A DNA stretch of 64,000 nt from Microbacterium sp. zg-Y625 (GTDB lineage Bacteria; Actinomycetota; Actinomycetes; Actinomycetales; Microbacteriaceae). Position 1 is the stretch's first letter. The number at the start of each line of letters is the position of its first letter. The DNA is taken from contig NZ_CP126740.1 of the NCBI RefSeq assembly GCF_030246925.1, positions 3,038,001 to 3,102,000 on the forward strand, written 5' to 3'. Below the pieces are notes generated by a model. The model worked only from the letters and a program-made list of their open reading frames with translations, searched no databases and was not told where the DNA came from. Of the stretch, positions 42,827 to 51,215 are shown piece after piece. Position numbers and translations under genes: made by a program.

Positions 42827-42910
42827 GCCGCAACTCCTCGAGGATCGGCCGAAAGCGGCGCCATCCCCTCCGCCCGCGGACCTGCCGCCGCGATCTTGAG
42901 GAGTTGCGGC
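42827..42910 (+). terminator. Large composite inverted repeat after the hypothetical gene
   Basis: Perfect 13-bp arms GCCGCAACTCCTC (42827) and GAGGAGTTGCGGC (42898), with a second inner block GGATCG/CGATC offset by 2 nt on each side and a 40-nt loop. It starts 41 bp after the 42193-42786 gene. A GC/GT-rich stutter (about 42915-43000) follows. It could terminate transcription or be a structured binding element. Confidence 0.5.
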
Positions 42911-43005
42911 GCGCAGCGCGGTGCGCGCGGCGGGTGCGCGTTGGGGGCGCGGGTGCGCGTTGGGGCGCGGGTGCGCGGGGCGTGGCGGCGGCGGTGGCGG
43001 CAGCG

Positions 43006-43059
43006 TGAATACTCACTCGGGGACGCGAATACTCACTCGGCAGCGCGAATACTCACTCG
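43006..43059 (-). repeat. GAGTGAG repeat array 9 (3 copies)
   Basis: Three minus-oriented copies at 43006 (first base T instead of C), 43026 and 43046, between two plus-strand genes and 20 bp upstream of a TetR operator. Confidence 0.92.
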
Positions 43060-43078
43060 GAGGCGGCGTGCTAGGGTC

Positions 43079-43097
43079 AAACCGACCGGGCGGTATG
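43079..43097 (+). promoter_or_regulatory. TetR-type operator, copy 1 (inverted orientation)
   Basis: AAACCGACCGGGCGGTATG is the reverse complement of CATACCGCCCGGTCGGTTT and matches three other sites in the window. A TATGTT -10 candidate overlaps its right arm, and the SDR start is 29 bp downstream. The motif resembles sites of TetR regulators of acyl-CoA/phenylacetate catabolism such as PfmR. Confidence 0.8.
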
Positions 43098-43125
43098 TTC
43101 CGGGCTCATTGCGCGAGGAGGCGCC

Positions 43126-43863
43126 ATGCAGAGGTTCGAGGGCACTGTCTCGCTGATCACCGGGGCGAGCCGCGGCATCGGGTTCGCGATCGCCGAGCGC
43201 CTGGTCGCCGAAGGCGGGTCGGTGGTCATCACCGGCCGTGGAGCTGACGCCCTCGACGAGGCCGTCGCCGCCCTGGGGGGCGCGGCGACGGCCGTGGCGG
43301 GCCACGCCGACGATCCCGTTCACCGCGCCGAGGTCTTCGCGCACATCGCGGCCACCCACGGACGGCTGGACCACCTCGTCAACAACACCGGCATCAACCC
43401 GGTCTACGGGCCGGTGCTCGAGATCGACCCCGACGCCGCCCGCAAGATCCTCGAGGTCAACGTGATCGGCGCCCTGGAATGGACCCGGGATGCCGTGACC
43501 GCCGGCCTTTCCCGCTCGATCGTCAACGTCGCCTCGGTCGCGGGGGCGGCGGCGAGCCCCGGCATCGCCTTCTACGGCATCTCGAAGGCCGCGCTGATCA
43601 ACCTGACGATGCAGCTGGCCGACGAGCTCGCCCCCGGGCTGCGGGTCAACGCCGTCGCCCCTGCCGTCGTCAAGACGCGCTTCGCCCGCGCCCTCTACGA
43701 GGGGCGGGAAGACCAGGCGTCCGCCGCGTATCCGCTGCGGCGGCTCGGCGAGCCGGCCGACATCGCCGGCCCCGTCGCGTTCCTCCTCTCGGACGACGCG
43801 GCCTGGGTCACCGGACAGACCCTCCTCATCGACGGGGGCGCGTCGGTGCGCCCGATCGGTTGA
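43126..43863 (+). CDS. SDR family oxidoreductase (FabG-like)
   Basis: A 245-residue classical SDR. The cofactor loop is LITGASRGIGFAIAERL at residue 10, NNTG at about 88 replaces NNAG, and the catalytic Tyr-x-x-x-Lys is YGISK near 145 with Ser in VNVASVAGAA. The end SDDAAWVTGQTLLIDGGASV is the usual substrate/oligomer tail. It probably oxidises or reduces a 3-hydroxyacyl-CoA or an alcohol in the pathway. GAGGAGG precedes the ATG, and a TetR operator overlaps the promoter. First gene of a four-gene operon. Confidence 0.9.
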   Translation: MQRFEGTVSLITGASRGIGFAIAERLVAEGGSVVITGRGADALDEAVAALGGAATAVAGHADDPVHRAEVFAHIAATHGRLDHLVNNTGINPVYGPVLEIDPDAARKILEVNVIGALEWTRDAVTAGLSRSIVNVASVAGAAASPGIAFYGISKAALINLTMQLADELAPGLRVNAVAPAVVKTRFARALYEGREDQASAAYPLRRLGEPADIAGPVAFLLSDDAAWVTGQTLLIDGGASVRPIG

Positions 43864-43875
43864 GAGGATGAACGC

Positions 43876-44460
43876 ATGAAGCAGACCAACGTCGCCGATG
43901 CCGTCACGCGTGCCGCCGTCGACCTCTTCGCCGAGCGGGGCTACGCCAACACCAGCGTGCAGCAGATCGTCGAAGCCGCCGGCGTCACCAAGGGCGCGAT
44001 GTACCACTACTTCGAGTCGAAGGACGATCTGCTCTTCGGCATCTACGACCGTCTGCTGACGCTGCAGAAGGCGCGGCTCGACGAGATCGTCGCCCGTGGC
44101 GGCGCGGTCGACGAGGTGCTGCGCGCAGTCGGGGTCGACGTCATCGAGACCTCGATCCAGTTCCTCCCCGAGGGCACGGTGTTCTTCCGCAGCTCCCACA
44201 TGCTCTCCGCCCCCCGCCAGCAGGAGGTCACGCGCCGCCGGCGCGCGTACCACGACGAGGTCGCGAAGCTCCTCGAGCGCGGCCGCGCCGAAGGCCTCTT
44301 CCGCACCGACATCCCGGTGCCGGTACTCATCGCCCACTTCTTCAGCGACGTCCACTACCTCTCGCAGTGGTACTCCCCCGGCGGCCCGGAGTCCGCGACG
44401 CAGGTGGCCGAGCAGCTGACCGATCTCTTCCTCACCAGCATCAGGACCACGAAGGAGTAG
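43876..44460 (+). CDS. TetR-family transcriptional repressor (candidate regulator of the catabolic island)
   Basis: A 194-residue repressor. The N-terminal HTH (VDLFAERGYANTSVQQIVEAAGVTKGAMYHYFESKDDLLFGIYDRL, with the recognition helix at KGAMYHYF) is followed by an all-helical ligand domain. The C-terminal part resembles the TetR_C domain of KstR2/FadR-like regulators of acyl-CoA metabolism. It is the second gene of the operon that carries operator copy 1, so it should regulate itself. The same operator occurs before three other units of the island, so it is the best candidate for their common repressor, with a CoA ester as likely ligand. Confidence 0.9.
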   Translation: MKQTNVADAVTRAAVDLFAERGYANTSVQQIVEAAGVTKGAMYHYFESKDDLLFGIYDRLLTLQKARLDEIVARGGAVDEVLRAVGVDVIETSIQFLPEGTVFFRSSHMLSAPRQQEVTRRRRAYHDEVAKLLERGRAEGLFRTDIPVPVLIAHFFSDVHYLSQWYSPGGPESATQVAEQLTDLFLTSIRTTKE

Positions 44461-44463
44461 CCC

Positions 44464-45444
44464 ATGCGCGCTTGGCACGTCACCCGCAACGGAGAACCCG
44501 AGGACGTCCTCGAACTCGTCGAGGTGGAGGATCCGACTCCGGATGCCGGTGAGGTGCTCGTGCGGGTGGCCGCGGTCGCCGCCAACTTCCCCGACGTGCT
44601 GCTCTCGCGCGGGGAGTACCAGGTGCGGCCCGACCTGCCCTTCATCCCCGGCATCGAGTTCGCCGGCACCGTGCAGGCGCTGGGACCGGGCGTCGAGGGG
44701 CTCGCCGTCGGCGACCGCGTCGTCGGCGGCAAGATCGGCGTGCTGAGCGAACTCGCCGTGCTGCCGGCGCAGGACCTGCACCCCACCCCCGGCGCGCTCG
44801 ACGACATCGCGGCATCCGGCCTCATGATCGCGTACCAGACGGCGTGGTTCGCCCTGCACCGGCGGGCCGCCCTGCGGGAGGGCGAGTGGCTGCTCGTGCA
44901 CGCCGCCGCCGGCGGAGTGGGCGCGGCCACGGTGCAGCTCGGCGTCGCCGCCGGCGCGCACGTCATCGCCGTCGTCGGCAGCGAGGCGAAGGCTCAGGTC
45001 GCGCGCGACCTCGGCGCACACGAGGTGCTCGTGCGCGGTGTCGACGACATCCCGGCACGGGTCAAGGAGATCACGGACGGACACGGCGCCGACGTCGTCT
45101 TCGACCCGGTGGGCGGTTCGGCGTTCGAGGCATCCACCCGGTGCGTCGCCTTCGAGGGCCGTATCGTGGTGATCGGCTTCGCCAGCGGCGAGGTCCCGAC
45201 ACTCCGCACGAACGTCGCGCTGGTGAAGAACTTCGCCGTGCTCGGCCTGTACTGGGCGCTCTACTCCCAGCGTCGCCCCGACCTCGTGGCTGAGGCGCAC
45301 GAGGCGCTCACCCGCCTCGCGGCATCCGGGGCGATCGCACCGCTCGTCGATGAGGTGGTCCCGTTCGAGCGGGCGCCCGAGGCGATCCAGAAGCTCGCGG
45401 GCGGGCAGACCACCGGGCGGGTCGTGATCGAGGTCGCCCGATGA
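44464..45444 (+). CDS. NADPH:quinone oxidoreductase-like medium-chain reductase
   Basis: A 326-residue MDR-superfamily protein without zinc ligands. AAVAANFPDVLLSRGEYQVRPDLPFIPGIEFAGTV is the conserved N-terminal block (described as NFPD then PFIPGIEFAG). The NADPH loop is VHAAAGGVGAATVQLGVAAGA near residue 148, and VFDPVGGSAFEAS follows. Relatives reduce quinones or alpha,beta-unsaturated carbonyls/enoyl-CoAs with NADPH. It starts 3 bp after the TetR stop and overlaps the next SDR gene (ATGA), so it belongs to the regulated operon. Confidence 0.9.
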   Translation: MRAWHVTRNGEPEDVLELVEVEDPTPDAGEVLVRVAAVAANFPDVLLSRGEYQVRPDLPFIPGIEFAGTVQALGPGVEGLAVGDRVVGGKIGVLSELAVLPAQDLHPTPGALDDIAASGLMIAYQTAWFALHRRAALREGEWLLVHAAAGGVGAATVQLGVAAGAHVIAVVGSEAKAQVARDLGAHEVLVRGVDDIPARVKEITDGHGADVVFDPVGGSAFEASTRCVAFEGRIVVIGFASGEVPTLRTNVALVKNFAVLGLYWALYSQRRPDLVAEAHEALTRLAASGAIAPLVDEVVPFERAPEAIQKLAGGQTTGRVVIEVAR

Positions 45445-46184
45445 CCTCGCCCTTCGACCTCACCGGCCGCACCGCCCTCGTCACGGGAGGGGCGCGCGGA
45501 CTCGGTGCCGCCTACGTGCGTGCCCTCCATGCGGCGGGCGCCGCGGTGGTGGTCGCCGACCTGCTCGACGACGAAGGCACGACCCTCGTCGATGAGCTCG
45601 GCCCCCGTGCCACGTTCGTGCACCTCGACGTGACCGATGAGGCCGAGTGGGATGCCGCCGTCGCGGTGGCCCTGGCGCGATTCGGCGCACTCGACGTGCT
45701 CGTCAACAACGCCGGCATCGCCAACGCCGCCCCCATCGAGCATTACTCCACGGCCAAGTGGCATGCCGTGATCGCGGTGAACCTCACCGGCACCTTCTTC
45801 GGCTGCCGCGCGGCGGTGCCGGCGATGGCCGCCGGCGGCGGCGGGTCGATCGTGAACATCTCGTCGGTGGAGGGGTTGCGCGGCAGCCCTGGCCTGCACG
45901 GGTACACCGCCGCGAAGTTCGGGGTGCGGGGGCTCACGAAATCGCTCGCCGTGGAGCTCGGCCCCCGTGGCATCCGCGTGAACTCCGTGCACCCGGGCCT
46001 CATCCTCACCGACATGACGACGCGCATCGACCCCGCGCGCATCGACATCCCGCTGGGCCGGCCCGGCACCCCCGACGACGTCGCCGGCACGATCGTCTTC
46101 CTCGCCTCCGACGCATCGCGGTTCACCAGCGGCGCCGAGTTCGTCGTCGACGGCGGCATGGTCACCGGAATCCCCCACAAATAG
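45441..46184 (+). CDS. SDR family oxidoreductase
   Basis: A 247-residue classical SDR. The cofactor loop is LVTGGARGLGAAYVRAL at residue 12, NNAGIANAAPIEHY is near 88, the catalytic Ser is in VNISSVEGLRG, and Tyr-x-x-x-Lys is YTAAK near 152. RVDPARID-type C-terminal residues and SRFTSGAEFVVDGG end the protein. It resembles 3-alpha/20-beta-hydroxysteroid or 3-hydroxyacyl-CoA dehydrogenases. It overlaps the preceding gene by 4 bp and is the last gene of the operon. Confidence 0.9.
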   Translation: MTSPFDLTGRTALVTGGARGLGAAYVRALHAAGAAVVVADLLDDEGTTLVDELGPRATFVHLDVTDEAEWDAAVAVALARFGALDVLVNNAGIANAAPIEHYSTAKWHAVIAVNLTGTFFGCRAAVPAMAAGGGGSIVNISSVEGLRGSPGLHGYTAAKFGVRGLTKSLAVELGPRGIRVNSVHPGLILTDMTTRIDPARIDIPLGRPGTPDDVAGTIVFLASDASRFTSGAEFVVDGGMVTGIPHK

Positions 46185-46221
46185 CGGCCGCCGCACCGCA
46201 TCCGCCGCCTTTCGAACGCAA

Positions 46222-46240
46222 CATACCGGCTGGTCGGTTT
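46222..46240 (+). promoter_or_regulatory. TetR-type operator, copy 2
   Basis: CATACCGGCTGGTCGGTTT lies 39 bp upstream of the Liv-type ABC importer operon start. A TACAGT -10 candidate (46247-46252) is just downstream, so binding would block the promoter. It differs from copy 3 at only one position. Confidence 0.85.
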
Positions 46241-46279
46241 ATGAGGTACAGTGGGGCCACCCGACACGAAGAGGTGCCG

Positions 46280-47014
46280 ATGTCCACCCTTGCCACACCC
46301 GCTCCGCGGCTCGCCGTGACCGACCTGACCGTCACCTTCGGCGGCCTCACCGCCCTGCAGGAGGTGGCGTTCGACGTCGAAGCCGGCCAGGTCGTCGCCC
46401 TCATCGGACCCAACGGCGCCGGCAAGACCACCGTGTTCAACGCGGTGTGCGCCCTCGTGCGCAGCCGGGGCGCCATCCTGCTCGACGGCCGACCCATCCC
46501 GCCGCGCACGTCCGCCCTCACCGGCCGCGGCGTCGCCCGCACGCTGCAGGGGCTGGGCCTGTTCGACGGCGCCACCGTGCGCGAGAACGTCGCCGTCCCG
46601 CTGAGCGCCCCCGGCACCCGCAAGGATGCCGCCGCCCGCGTGACCACCGAACTCGCCACCCACGATCTGCTCGACGTGGCCGACCTTCCCGTCGCGGCGC
46701 TGCCGTACCCGGTGCGCAAGCGCGTCGCCCTCGCCCGCGCCCTCGTCACCGACCCCCGCCTGCTGCTGCTGGACGAACCGGCCGGCGGCCTCGGCCACGA
46801 CGACATCGCGGCCCTCGCGAGAACCGTCCGCGCCACGGCCGACGCCGGCTGCGCCGTGCTGCTGGTCGAGCACCACGTCGACTTCGTCATGTCGGTCGCC
46901 GACCGCGTCGTCGTGCTGGATTTCGGGCGCGTGATCGCCCGCGGCACCCCCGACGAGGTGCGCACCGACCCCGCTGTCGAAGAGGCGTACCTCGGGCTGA
47001 AGGCGACGGCATGA
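46280..47014 (+). CDS. Branched-chain-amino-acid-type ABC importer ATPase (LivG-like)
   Basis: A 244-residue ATPase. Walker A is GPNGAGKTTVFN near residue 42, and Walker B is LLLLDEPAGGLG, with the LivG-type GGLGHDDIAAL. The signature is the poor match AALPYPVRKRVALAR, so ATP hydrolysis may be asymmetric, as in some LivGF pairs. EHHVDFVMSVADRVVVLDFG ends the core. It is shorter in the Q-loop-to-signature region than E. coli LivG. First gene of a five-gene importer operon that starts behind TetR operator copy 2; GAAGAGGTG precedes the ATG. Confidence 0.9.
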   Translation: MSTLATPAPRLAVTDLTVTFGGLTALQEVAFDVEAGQVVALIGPNGAGKTTVFNAVCALVRSRGAILLDGRPIPPRTSALTGRGVARTLQGLGLFDGATVRENVAVPLSAPGTRKDAAARVTTELATHDLLDVADLPVAALPYPVRKRVALARALVTDPRLLLLDEPAGGLGHDDIAALARTVRATADAGCAVLLVEHHVDFVMSVADRVVVLDFGRVIARGTPDEVRTDPAVEEAYLGLKATA

Positions 47015-47727
47015 ACGGCGCGCTTTCCTTCCACGACCTCACCGTCGGCTACGGCGGTGAGCCGGTGCTGCACGACGTCTCGTTCGCGCTGGAGCCCGGA
47101 GAGATCGTCGCCCTGCTCGGCGCGAACGGCGCCGGCAAGACCACGCTGCTGCGGGCCCTCGCCGGATTCGTGCGGCCGCTGCGGGGCGGCATCCGCCTCG
47201 ACGGCGACGACCTCGCCCGGCTCAGCCCCGAGGACCGCGCCCGCCGCGGCATCGCCCAGGTCCCCGAGGGTCGCAGCGTCGTGGCGGAGTTGACGGTCGA
47301 CGAGAACCTGCGCCTCGGGGCGCTGTGGCGCCACCGCGGCCGCGCGCGCGAGACGGCGATCGCCGAGATCTACGACCTGTTCGAACCCCTCGCCCGCCGC
47401 CGCTCCGCCGACGGCCATCAACTCTCCGGCGGTGAGCGCCAGATGCTGGCCCTCGGGCGGGCACTGGTCTCGCGTCCCCGCGTGCTGACCCTCGACGAGC
47501 CGTCGCTGGGGCTCGCGCCGCTCGTGGTCGCCCAGCTGATGGCGACGCTCCGTGACGCCGCCGCCCGCGATGACATGACCGTGCTGCTGGCCGAGCAGAA
47601 CATCACCAGCGCCCTGTCGATCGCCGACCGCGGGGTCGTGCTCGACCTCGGACGCGTCGTGGCGGATGCCGCAGCATCCACCCTCGCCGACGACACCGCC
47701 CTGCGCCACGCCTACCTGGGATTCTGA
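47011..47727 (+). CDS. Branched-chain-amino-acid-type ABC importer ATPase (LivF-like)
   Basis: A 238-residue ATPase. Walker A is GANGAGKTTLLRALAG near residue 37, the Q-loop is GIAQVPEGRSVVAELTVDENL (the LivF-type VPEGR), the signature is LSGGERQMLALGRAL, Walker B is VLTLDEPSLGLAPL, and the switch is LLAEQN. It pairs with the LivG-like ATPase in a heterodimer. The start overlaps the preceding stop (ATGA), and its own stop overlaps the permease start (TGATG), so the operon is tightly coupled. Confidence 0.93.
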   Translation: MNGALSFHDLTVGYGGEPVLHDVSFALEPGEIVALLGANGAGKTTLLRALAGFVRPLRGGIRLDGDDLARLSPEDRARRGIAQVPEGRSVVAELTVDENLRLGALWRHRGRARETAIAEIYDLFEPLARRRSADGHQLSGGERQMLALGRALVSRPRVLTLDEPSLGLAPLVVAQLMATLRDAAARDDMTVLLAEQNITSALSIADRGVVLDLGRVVADAAASTLADDTALRHAYLGF

Positions 47728-48605
47728 TGGACCGACTCGCCTTCCTGCTCGCCACCGGCCTCGCCCGCGGCGCGATCTTCGCCCTGTTCGCCCTGTCGCT
47801 CGTGCTCATCTGGCGCGCAGCGCGCATCATCAACTTCGCCCAGGGCGCTATGGCGCTGGTGGCGACGTACCTGGCCTTCGCCGTCACCGCCCTGACGGGC
47901 TCGTACGCGGCGGGCCTCGCCGCCGGGGTGCTCGGCGGTGCCGCGATGGGGTTCGTCGTCGAACGGGGCCTCATGCGTCACGCGCCGCACCGCTCTCCCC
48001 TGGCGGGCATCATCATCGCCATCGGGCTGGTGATGGTGCTGCAGTCGCTGCTGGGCATCTTCTTCGGCCCGCAGTACCGGCCGATGGCGGCGCCGTTCGA
48101 CGAGGCGCCGATCTTCGTCGGCGGGGTGCCGCTGCTGTCTCCCTACGACCTGTTCGTGCTGGTGGTGGCGCTGTCGGTCATGGGGATCCTGGCGTTGCTG
48201 TTCACCCGCACCTCGCTCGGCCTGCAGCTGCGCGCCTCCGCCTTCGCGCCCGAGGTGTCGCGCCTGCTCGGGGTGCGCGTGGACCGGATGGTGACGATCG
48301 GCTGGATGCTCTCGGCCGCGGTGGCCGCGCTCGCGGCGCTGCTGCTGATCCCCACCGAACTGGGGCTCAACCCCCACTCCACCGACATCCTCTTCGTCTA
48401 CGCCTTCACCGTCGCCGTCGTCGGGGGGCTCGATTCCCCGATCGGGGCGCTTCTGGGCGGCCTGGTGGTGGGCGTGGTGATGAGCCTCGTGACCGGATAC
48501 CTCGGCTCGACGGTGGCGCCCATCGGCGTGCTCGTGCTGCTGGTGGCGGTGCTGCTGATCAAACCGGGCGGAGTCTTCTCGATGCGACAGGCGCGTACCG
48601 CATGA
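47727..48605 (+). CDS. Liv-type ABC importer permease (LivH-like)
   Basis: A 292-residue permease with about eight hydrophobic helices. It opens FLLATGLARGAIFALFALSLVLIWRAARIINFAQGAMALVATYLAF, where the RIINFAQGAM segment is the LivH hallmark, and ends GGLDSPIGALLGGLVVGVV (the EAA-like loop, in two parts). It forms the membrane channel with the LivM-like protein. In this island the substrate is more likely the carboxylic acid that is degraded than an amino acid, because the operon shares an operator with CoA-dependent catabolic genes. Confidence 0.92.
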   Translation: MDRLAFLLATGLARGAIFALFALSLVLIWRAARIINFAQGAMALVATYLAFAVTALTGSYAAGLAAGVLGGAAMGFVVERGLMRHAPHRSPLAGIIIAIGLVMVLQSLLGIFFGPQYRPMAAPFDEAPIFVGGVPLLSPYDLFVLVVALSVMGILALLFTRTSLGLQLRASAFAPEVSRLLGVRVDRMVTIGWMLSAAVAALAALLLIPTELGLNPHSTDILFVYAFTVAVVGGLDSPIGALLGGLVVGVVMSLVTGYLGSTVAPIGVLVLLVAVLLIKPGGVFSMRQARTA

Positions 48606-49795
48606 ACGCCGCCACCCGTCCCCGCCTGTTCCCCGGCCTCACCGGCACGCCCCGCGTGCTGACGATCGCCGCTCTGCTCACGGTGCTCGCGCTCGGCGGC
48701 ACGTTCCTGCTCGACCCGTTCCGCAACTTCCAGCTCGCCACCGCCGCCGCGTACTTCTGCGCCGTCGCCGGGCTCAGCCTGCTCATCGGACTGAGCGGGC
48801 AGCTGTCGCTCGGCCACGCGGCGCTGATGGCGGCGGGCGGCTACGGCTACGCCCTCACCTCGAACGCGCTGACGGATGCCGGCGTCGACGGGGTGCCGCG
48901 CTTCGTCATGTCCCTCGTGGCCGGGGTCGCGATCGCGTGCCTGCTGGGCTTGCTCCTGGGCCTCGCCGCCGCGCGGCTGCACGGCCCCTACCTCGCGGGC
49001 CTCACCCTGGCCCTCGTCATCGCGGTCCCCGCCATCACGAGCGTCTGGTCGGGCGTCTTCCGGGGCGATCAGGGACTGCAGACGGCCTACAACCCGGTGC
49101 CGACGGCGCTGGAGCGGCTGATCGCACTGGAGCAGTGGCAGGCGTGGGTCGCGATCATCGTGGCATCCGTCGTCGTCACCGCCCTCGCCCTCGTGCGCCG
49201 GGGCGCCCTGGGACTTCGGATGCGGGCCGTCCGTGACGACGAGACGGCCGCGCGGCTGAACGGCGTTCCCGCCCGGCACGTCAAGGTGACGGCGTTCACC
49301 TTCAGCGCCGCCGCGGCCGGCGCCGGCGGTGCGGTGCTGTGCTTCATCACGCAGTCTGTCGGCCCCGGTGGCTACACGCTGGCATTCTCGCTGCTGCTGG
49401 TTGTGGCCGCGGTGCTCGGCGGGCTCGGAAGCATCGGCGGCGCCGCGATCGGCTCGGTCGTGATCGTGGTGCTGCCCTGGGCCCTCGGCGCAGGTGCCGG
49501 CGCCCTCGACCTGCCCCGCGAACTCGAGCAGCGGCTGTCGGGCAACCTCTCCCTCCTCGTCTTCGGCGCACTGCTGATCGCCGTCATGATCCTGCGCCCC
49601 GACGGGCTGGCCGGCCTCGCCGGCACCTGGCGACGGCGGGGTTCCGGGTCCGTCGCTTCCGGGGCGGCAGGCTCCGCGACGACCGCGCGGTCTTCGGCAG
49701 GCGCGGGGGCCGACGCGCCGTTGCCTTCTGCCACCTCGGCACCCGACGCCACGGCATCCTCCGACTCTTCCCGCACCATCCCGATTGAAAGGTGA
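48602..49795 (+). CDS. Liv-type ABC importer permease (LivM-like) with Ala/Ser-rich C-terminal tail
   Basis: A 397-residue permease, about eight to ten helices. LSLLIGLSGQLSLGHAALMAAGGYGYAL is the LivM signature (SGQLSLGHA), the cytoplasmic loop RAVRDDETAARLNGVPARHVKV contacts the ATPases, and GGLGSIGGAAIGSVVIVVLP follows. The last 60 residues are Ser/Ala/Thr-rich and soluble, an unusual extension that probably lies in the cytoplasm or is disordered. It overlaps the LivH-like gene by 4 bp. The binding-protein gene starts 5 bp after its stop. Confidence 0.92.
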   Translation: MNAATRPRLFPGLTGTPRVLTIAALLTVLALGGTFLLDPFRNFQLATAAAYFCAVAGLSLLIGLSGQLSLGHAALMAAGGYGYALTSNALTDAGVDGVPRFVMSLVAGVAIACLLGLLLGLAAARLHGPYLAGLTLALVIAVPAITSVWSGVFRGDQGLQTAYNPVPTALERLIALEQWQAWVAIIVASVVVTALALVRRGALGLRMRAVRDDETAARLNGVPARHVKVTAFTFSAAAAGAGGAVLCFITQSVGPGGYTLAFSLLLVVAAVLGGLGSIGGAAIGSVVIVVLPWALGAGAGALDLPRELEQRLSGNLSLLVFGALLIAVMILRPDGLAGLAGTWRRRGSGSVASGAAGSATTARSSAGAGADAPLPSATSAPDATASSDSSRTIPIER

Positions 49796-49799
49796 TCCC

Positions 49800-51110
49800 A
49801 TGTCCCAACAGAGCTCGACGCTGCGCTCTGCCGCCCGTCGCACGGGCGGTCTGATCGCGGCATCCGCCCTTGCTGTCAGCCTCGCGGCCTGCAGCACCCC
49901 CTCGGCACCGGCGGCAGGCGGTGACGACGAGCCCGCGGGCGACACCACCGGCGTGACCGACACGACCGTCACCGTCGGCACCCACATGCCGCTGACCGGC
50001 CCGGCCGCCGCCGGCTACTCGTCGATCTCCGCCGCCACGAACGCGTACTTCGACTACCTCAACGACCAGGGCGGGGTGAACGGGCGCACGATCGAGTACA
50101 TCGTGAAGGACGACGGGTACAACCCGGCCAACTCGCAGACGGTCGTGCGGGAGCTCGTGCAGCAGGACGAGGTCTTCGCGATCCTCAACGGCCTCGGCAC
50201 GGCGACCCACCAGTCCGTGCTGGACTTCCTCGATCAGAACTCGGTGCCCGACCTGTTCGTGGCATCCGGCTCGACCGCCTGGAACCAGCCCGAGACCTAC
50301 CCGAACACGTTCGGCTTCAACGCCGACTACGTCGTTGAGGGCGCGGCGCTCGGCCAGTACGCGGCCGACGAGTTCCCCGACGCGGCCGTGTGCATGCTCG
50401 GTCAGGACGACGACTTCGGCGACGAGTTCCTCGAGGGCCTCGAGATGGCCCTCGGCGCCGACGGCCTCACCGAGGTGCAGCGGTACTCGGTGTCGAACCA
50501 GGACGTCACCGCGCAGATCGGCGCGCTGCAGGCGGCCGGATGCGACATCGTCACCCTCGCCACGATCAACGGGTTCACAGCGCTCGCGGTGGGAACCGCG
50601 GCGCAGCTGGGCTGGTTCCCGCAGTGGTTCGGCTCCTCGTCGGGCGCCGACTACCCCACCCTCGTCGGCTACCTCGGCGAGGACATGGCCCCGAAGCTGC
50701 TGCAGGGCTTCACCGGAACGAACTACCTGCCGATGGCCGACGACGAGTGGGTCGACCTCTTCCGCGAGATCAACACGGAGTACAACGGCGACGCTCCCTT
50801 CGACGGCAACACGATCTTCGGCATGAGCGTGGGGTACGTCTTCGCCGAGGCGCTGGCCGCGGCGGGCGAGAACCCGACGCGGGAGGCGCTCGTCGAGGCG
50901 GTGCAGTCCGGCGACCTCGTCGGCAACGGCATCCTGCCGCTGGCGTTCGGTCCCGACAGCCACGCCGCGTACCTGGGCGTCGGCATCACGACGGTGGATC
51001 AGGGGGTGCAGGACTACATCGACGCGACCTACGAGGTGCGTGACGGCAGCGTGTCGGCCGTGGACCCGCAGCCGGTGCCGCTGTCAGGCGCCGGGGTCCC
51101 CGGCGCCTGA
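49800..51110 (+). CDS. Liv-type ABC importer substrate-binding lipoprotein
   Basis: A 436-residue binding protein. A basic N-terminus (RSAARRTGG), a hydrophobic helix and the lipobox SLAAC near residue 26 show membrane anchoring by a lipid. The mature part has the type 1 periplasmic fold: VTVGTHMPLTGPAAAGYSSI, NDQGGVNGRTIEYIVKDDGYNPANS and LNGLGTATHQSVLDFLDQNSVPDLFVASG, as in Liv/amide/aromatic-acid receptors (motifs quoted by block). I chose ATG 49800 with AAAGGTGAT before it. Last gene of the importer operon, followed by a strong terminator. Confidence 0.92.
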   Translation: MSQQSSTLRSAARRTGGLIAASALAVSLAACSTPSAPAAGGDDEPAGDTTGVTDTTVTVGTHMPLTGPAAAGYSSISAATNAYFDYLNDQGGVNGRTIEYIVKDDGYNPANSQTVVRELVQQDEVFAILNGLGTATHQSVLDFLDQNSVPDLFVASGSTAWNQPETYPNTFGFNADYVVEGAALGQYAADEFPDAAVCMLGQDDDFGDEFLEGLEMALGADGLTEVQRYSVSNQDVTAQIGALQAAGCDIVTLATINGFTALAVGTAAQLGWFPQWFGSSSGADYPTLVGYLGEDMAPKLLQGFTGTNYLPMADDEWVDLFREINTEYNGDAPFDGNTIFGMSVGYVFAEALAAAGENPTREALVEAVQSGDLVGNGILPLAFGPDSHAAYLGVGITTVDQGVQDYIDATYEVRDGSVSAVDPQPVPLSGAGVPGA

Positions 51111-51172
51111 CCCGCGGGGAGAGGGCCGCGCGCCGGGGTCCCCGGCGCCTGACCCGCGGGGAGAGGGCCGCG
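51089..51172 (+). repeat. Perfect 42-bp tandem duplication at the end of the binding-protein gene
   Basis: Bases 51089-51130 are repeated exactly at 51131-51172. The first copy includes the last seven codons and the stop of the lipoprotein gene; the second is non-coding. Each copy contains CGCCGGGGTCCCCGGCG, a perfect palindrome. The duplication moved the original terminator away from the stop by 42 bp. Confidence 0.9.
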
Positions 51173-51203
51173 ACGCGACACGCGTCGCGGCCCTCTTCGT
51201 TTT
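51163..51203 (+). terminator. Strong intrinsic terminator of the Liv-type importer operon
   Basis: Perfect 15-bp arms GAGGGCCGCGACGCG and CGCGTCGCGGCCCTC, loop ACA, followed by TTCGTTTT. It is the clearest classical rho-independent terminator in the window, 52 bp after the stop. Confidence 0.95.
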
Positions 51204-51215
51204 GGGTGCGGTCGC

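Noticed and set aside
46280..51110. Calling the importer a leucine/isoleucine/valine transporter
   Set aside because: The family fits, but it shares an operator with CoA-dependent catabolic genes, and the ligand cannot be read from the receptor.
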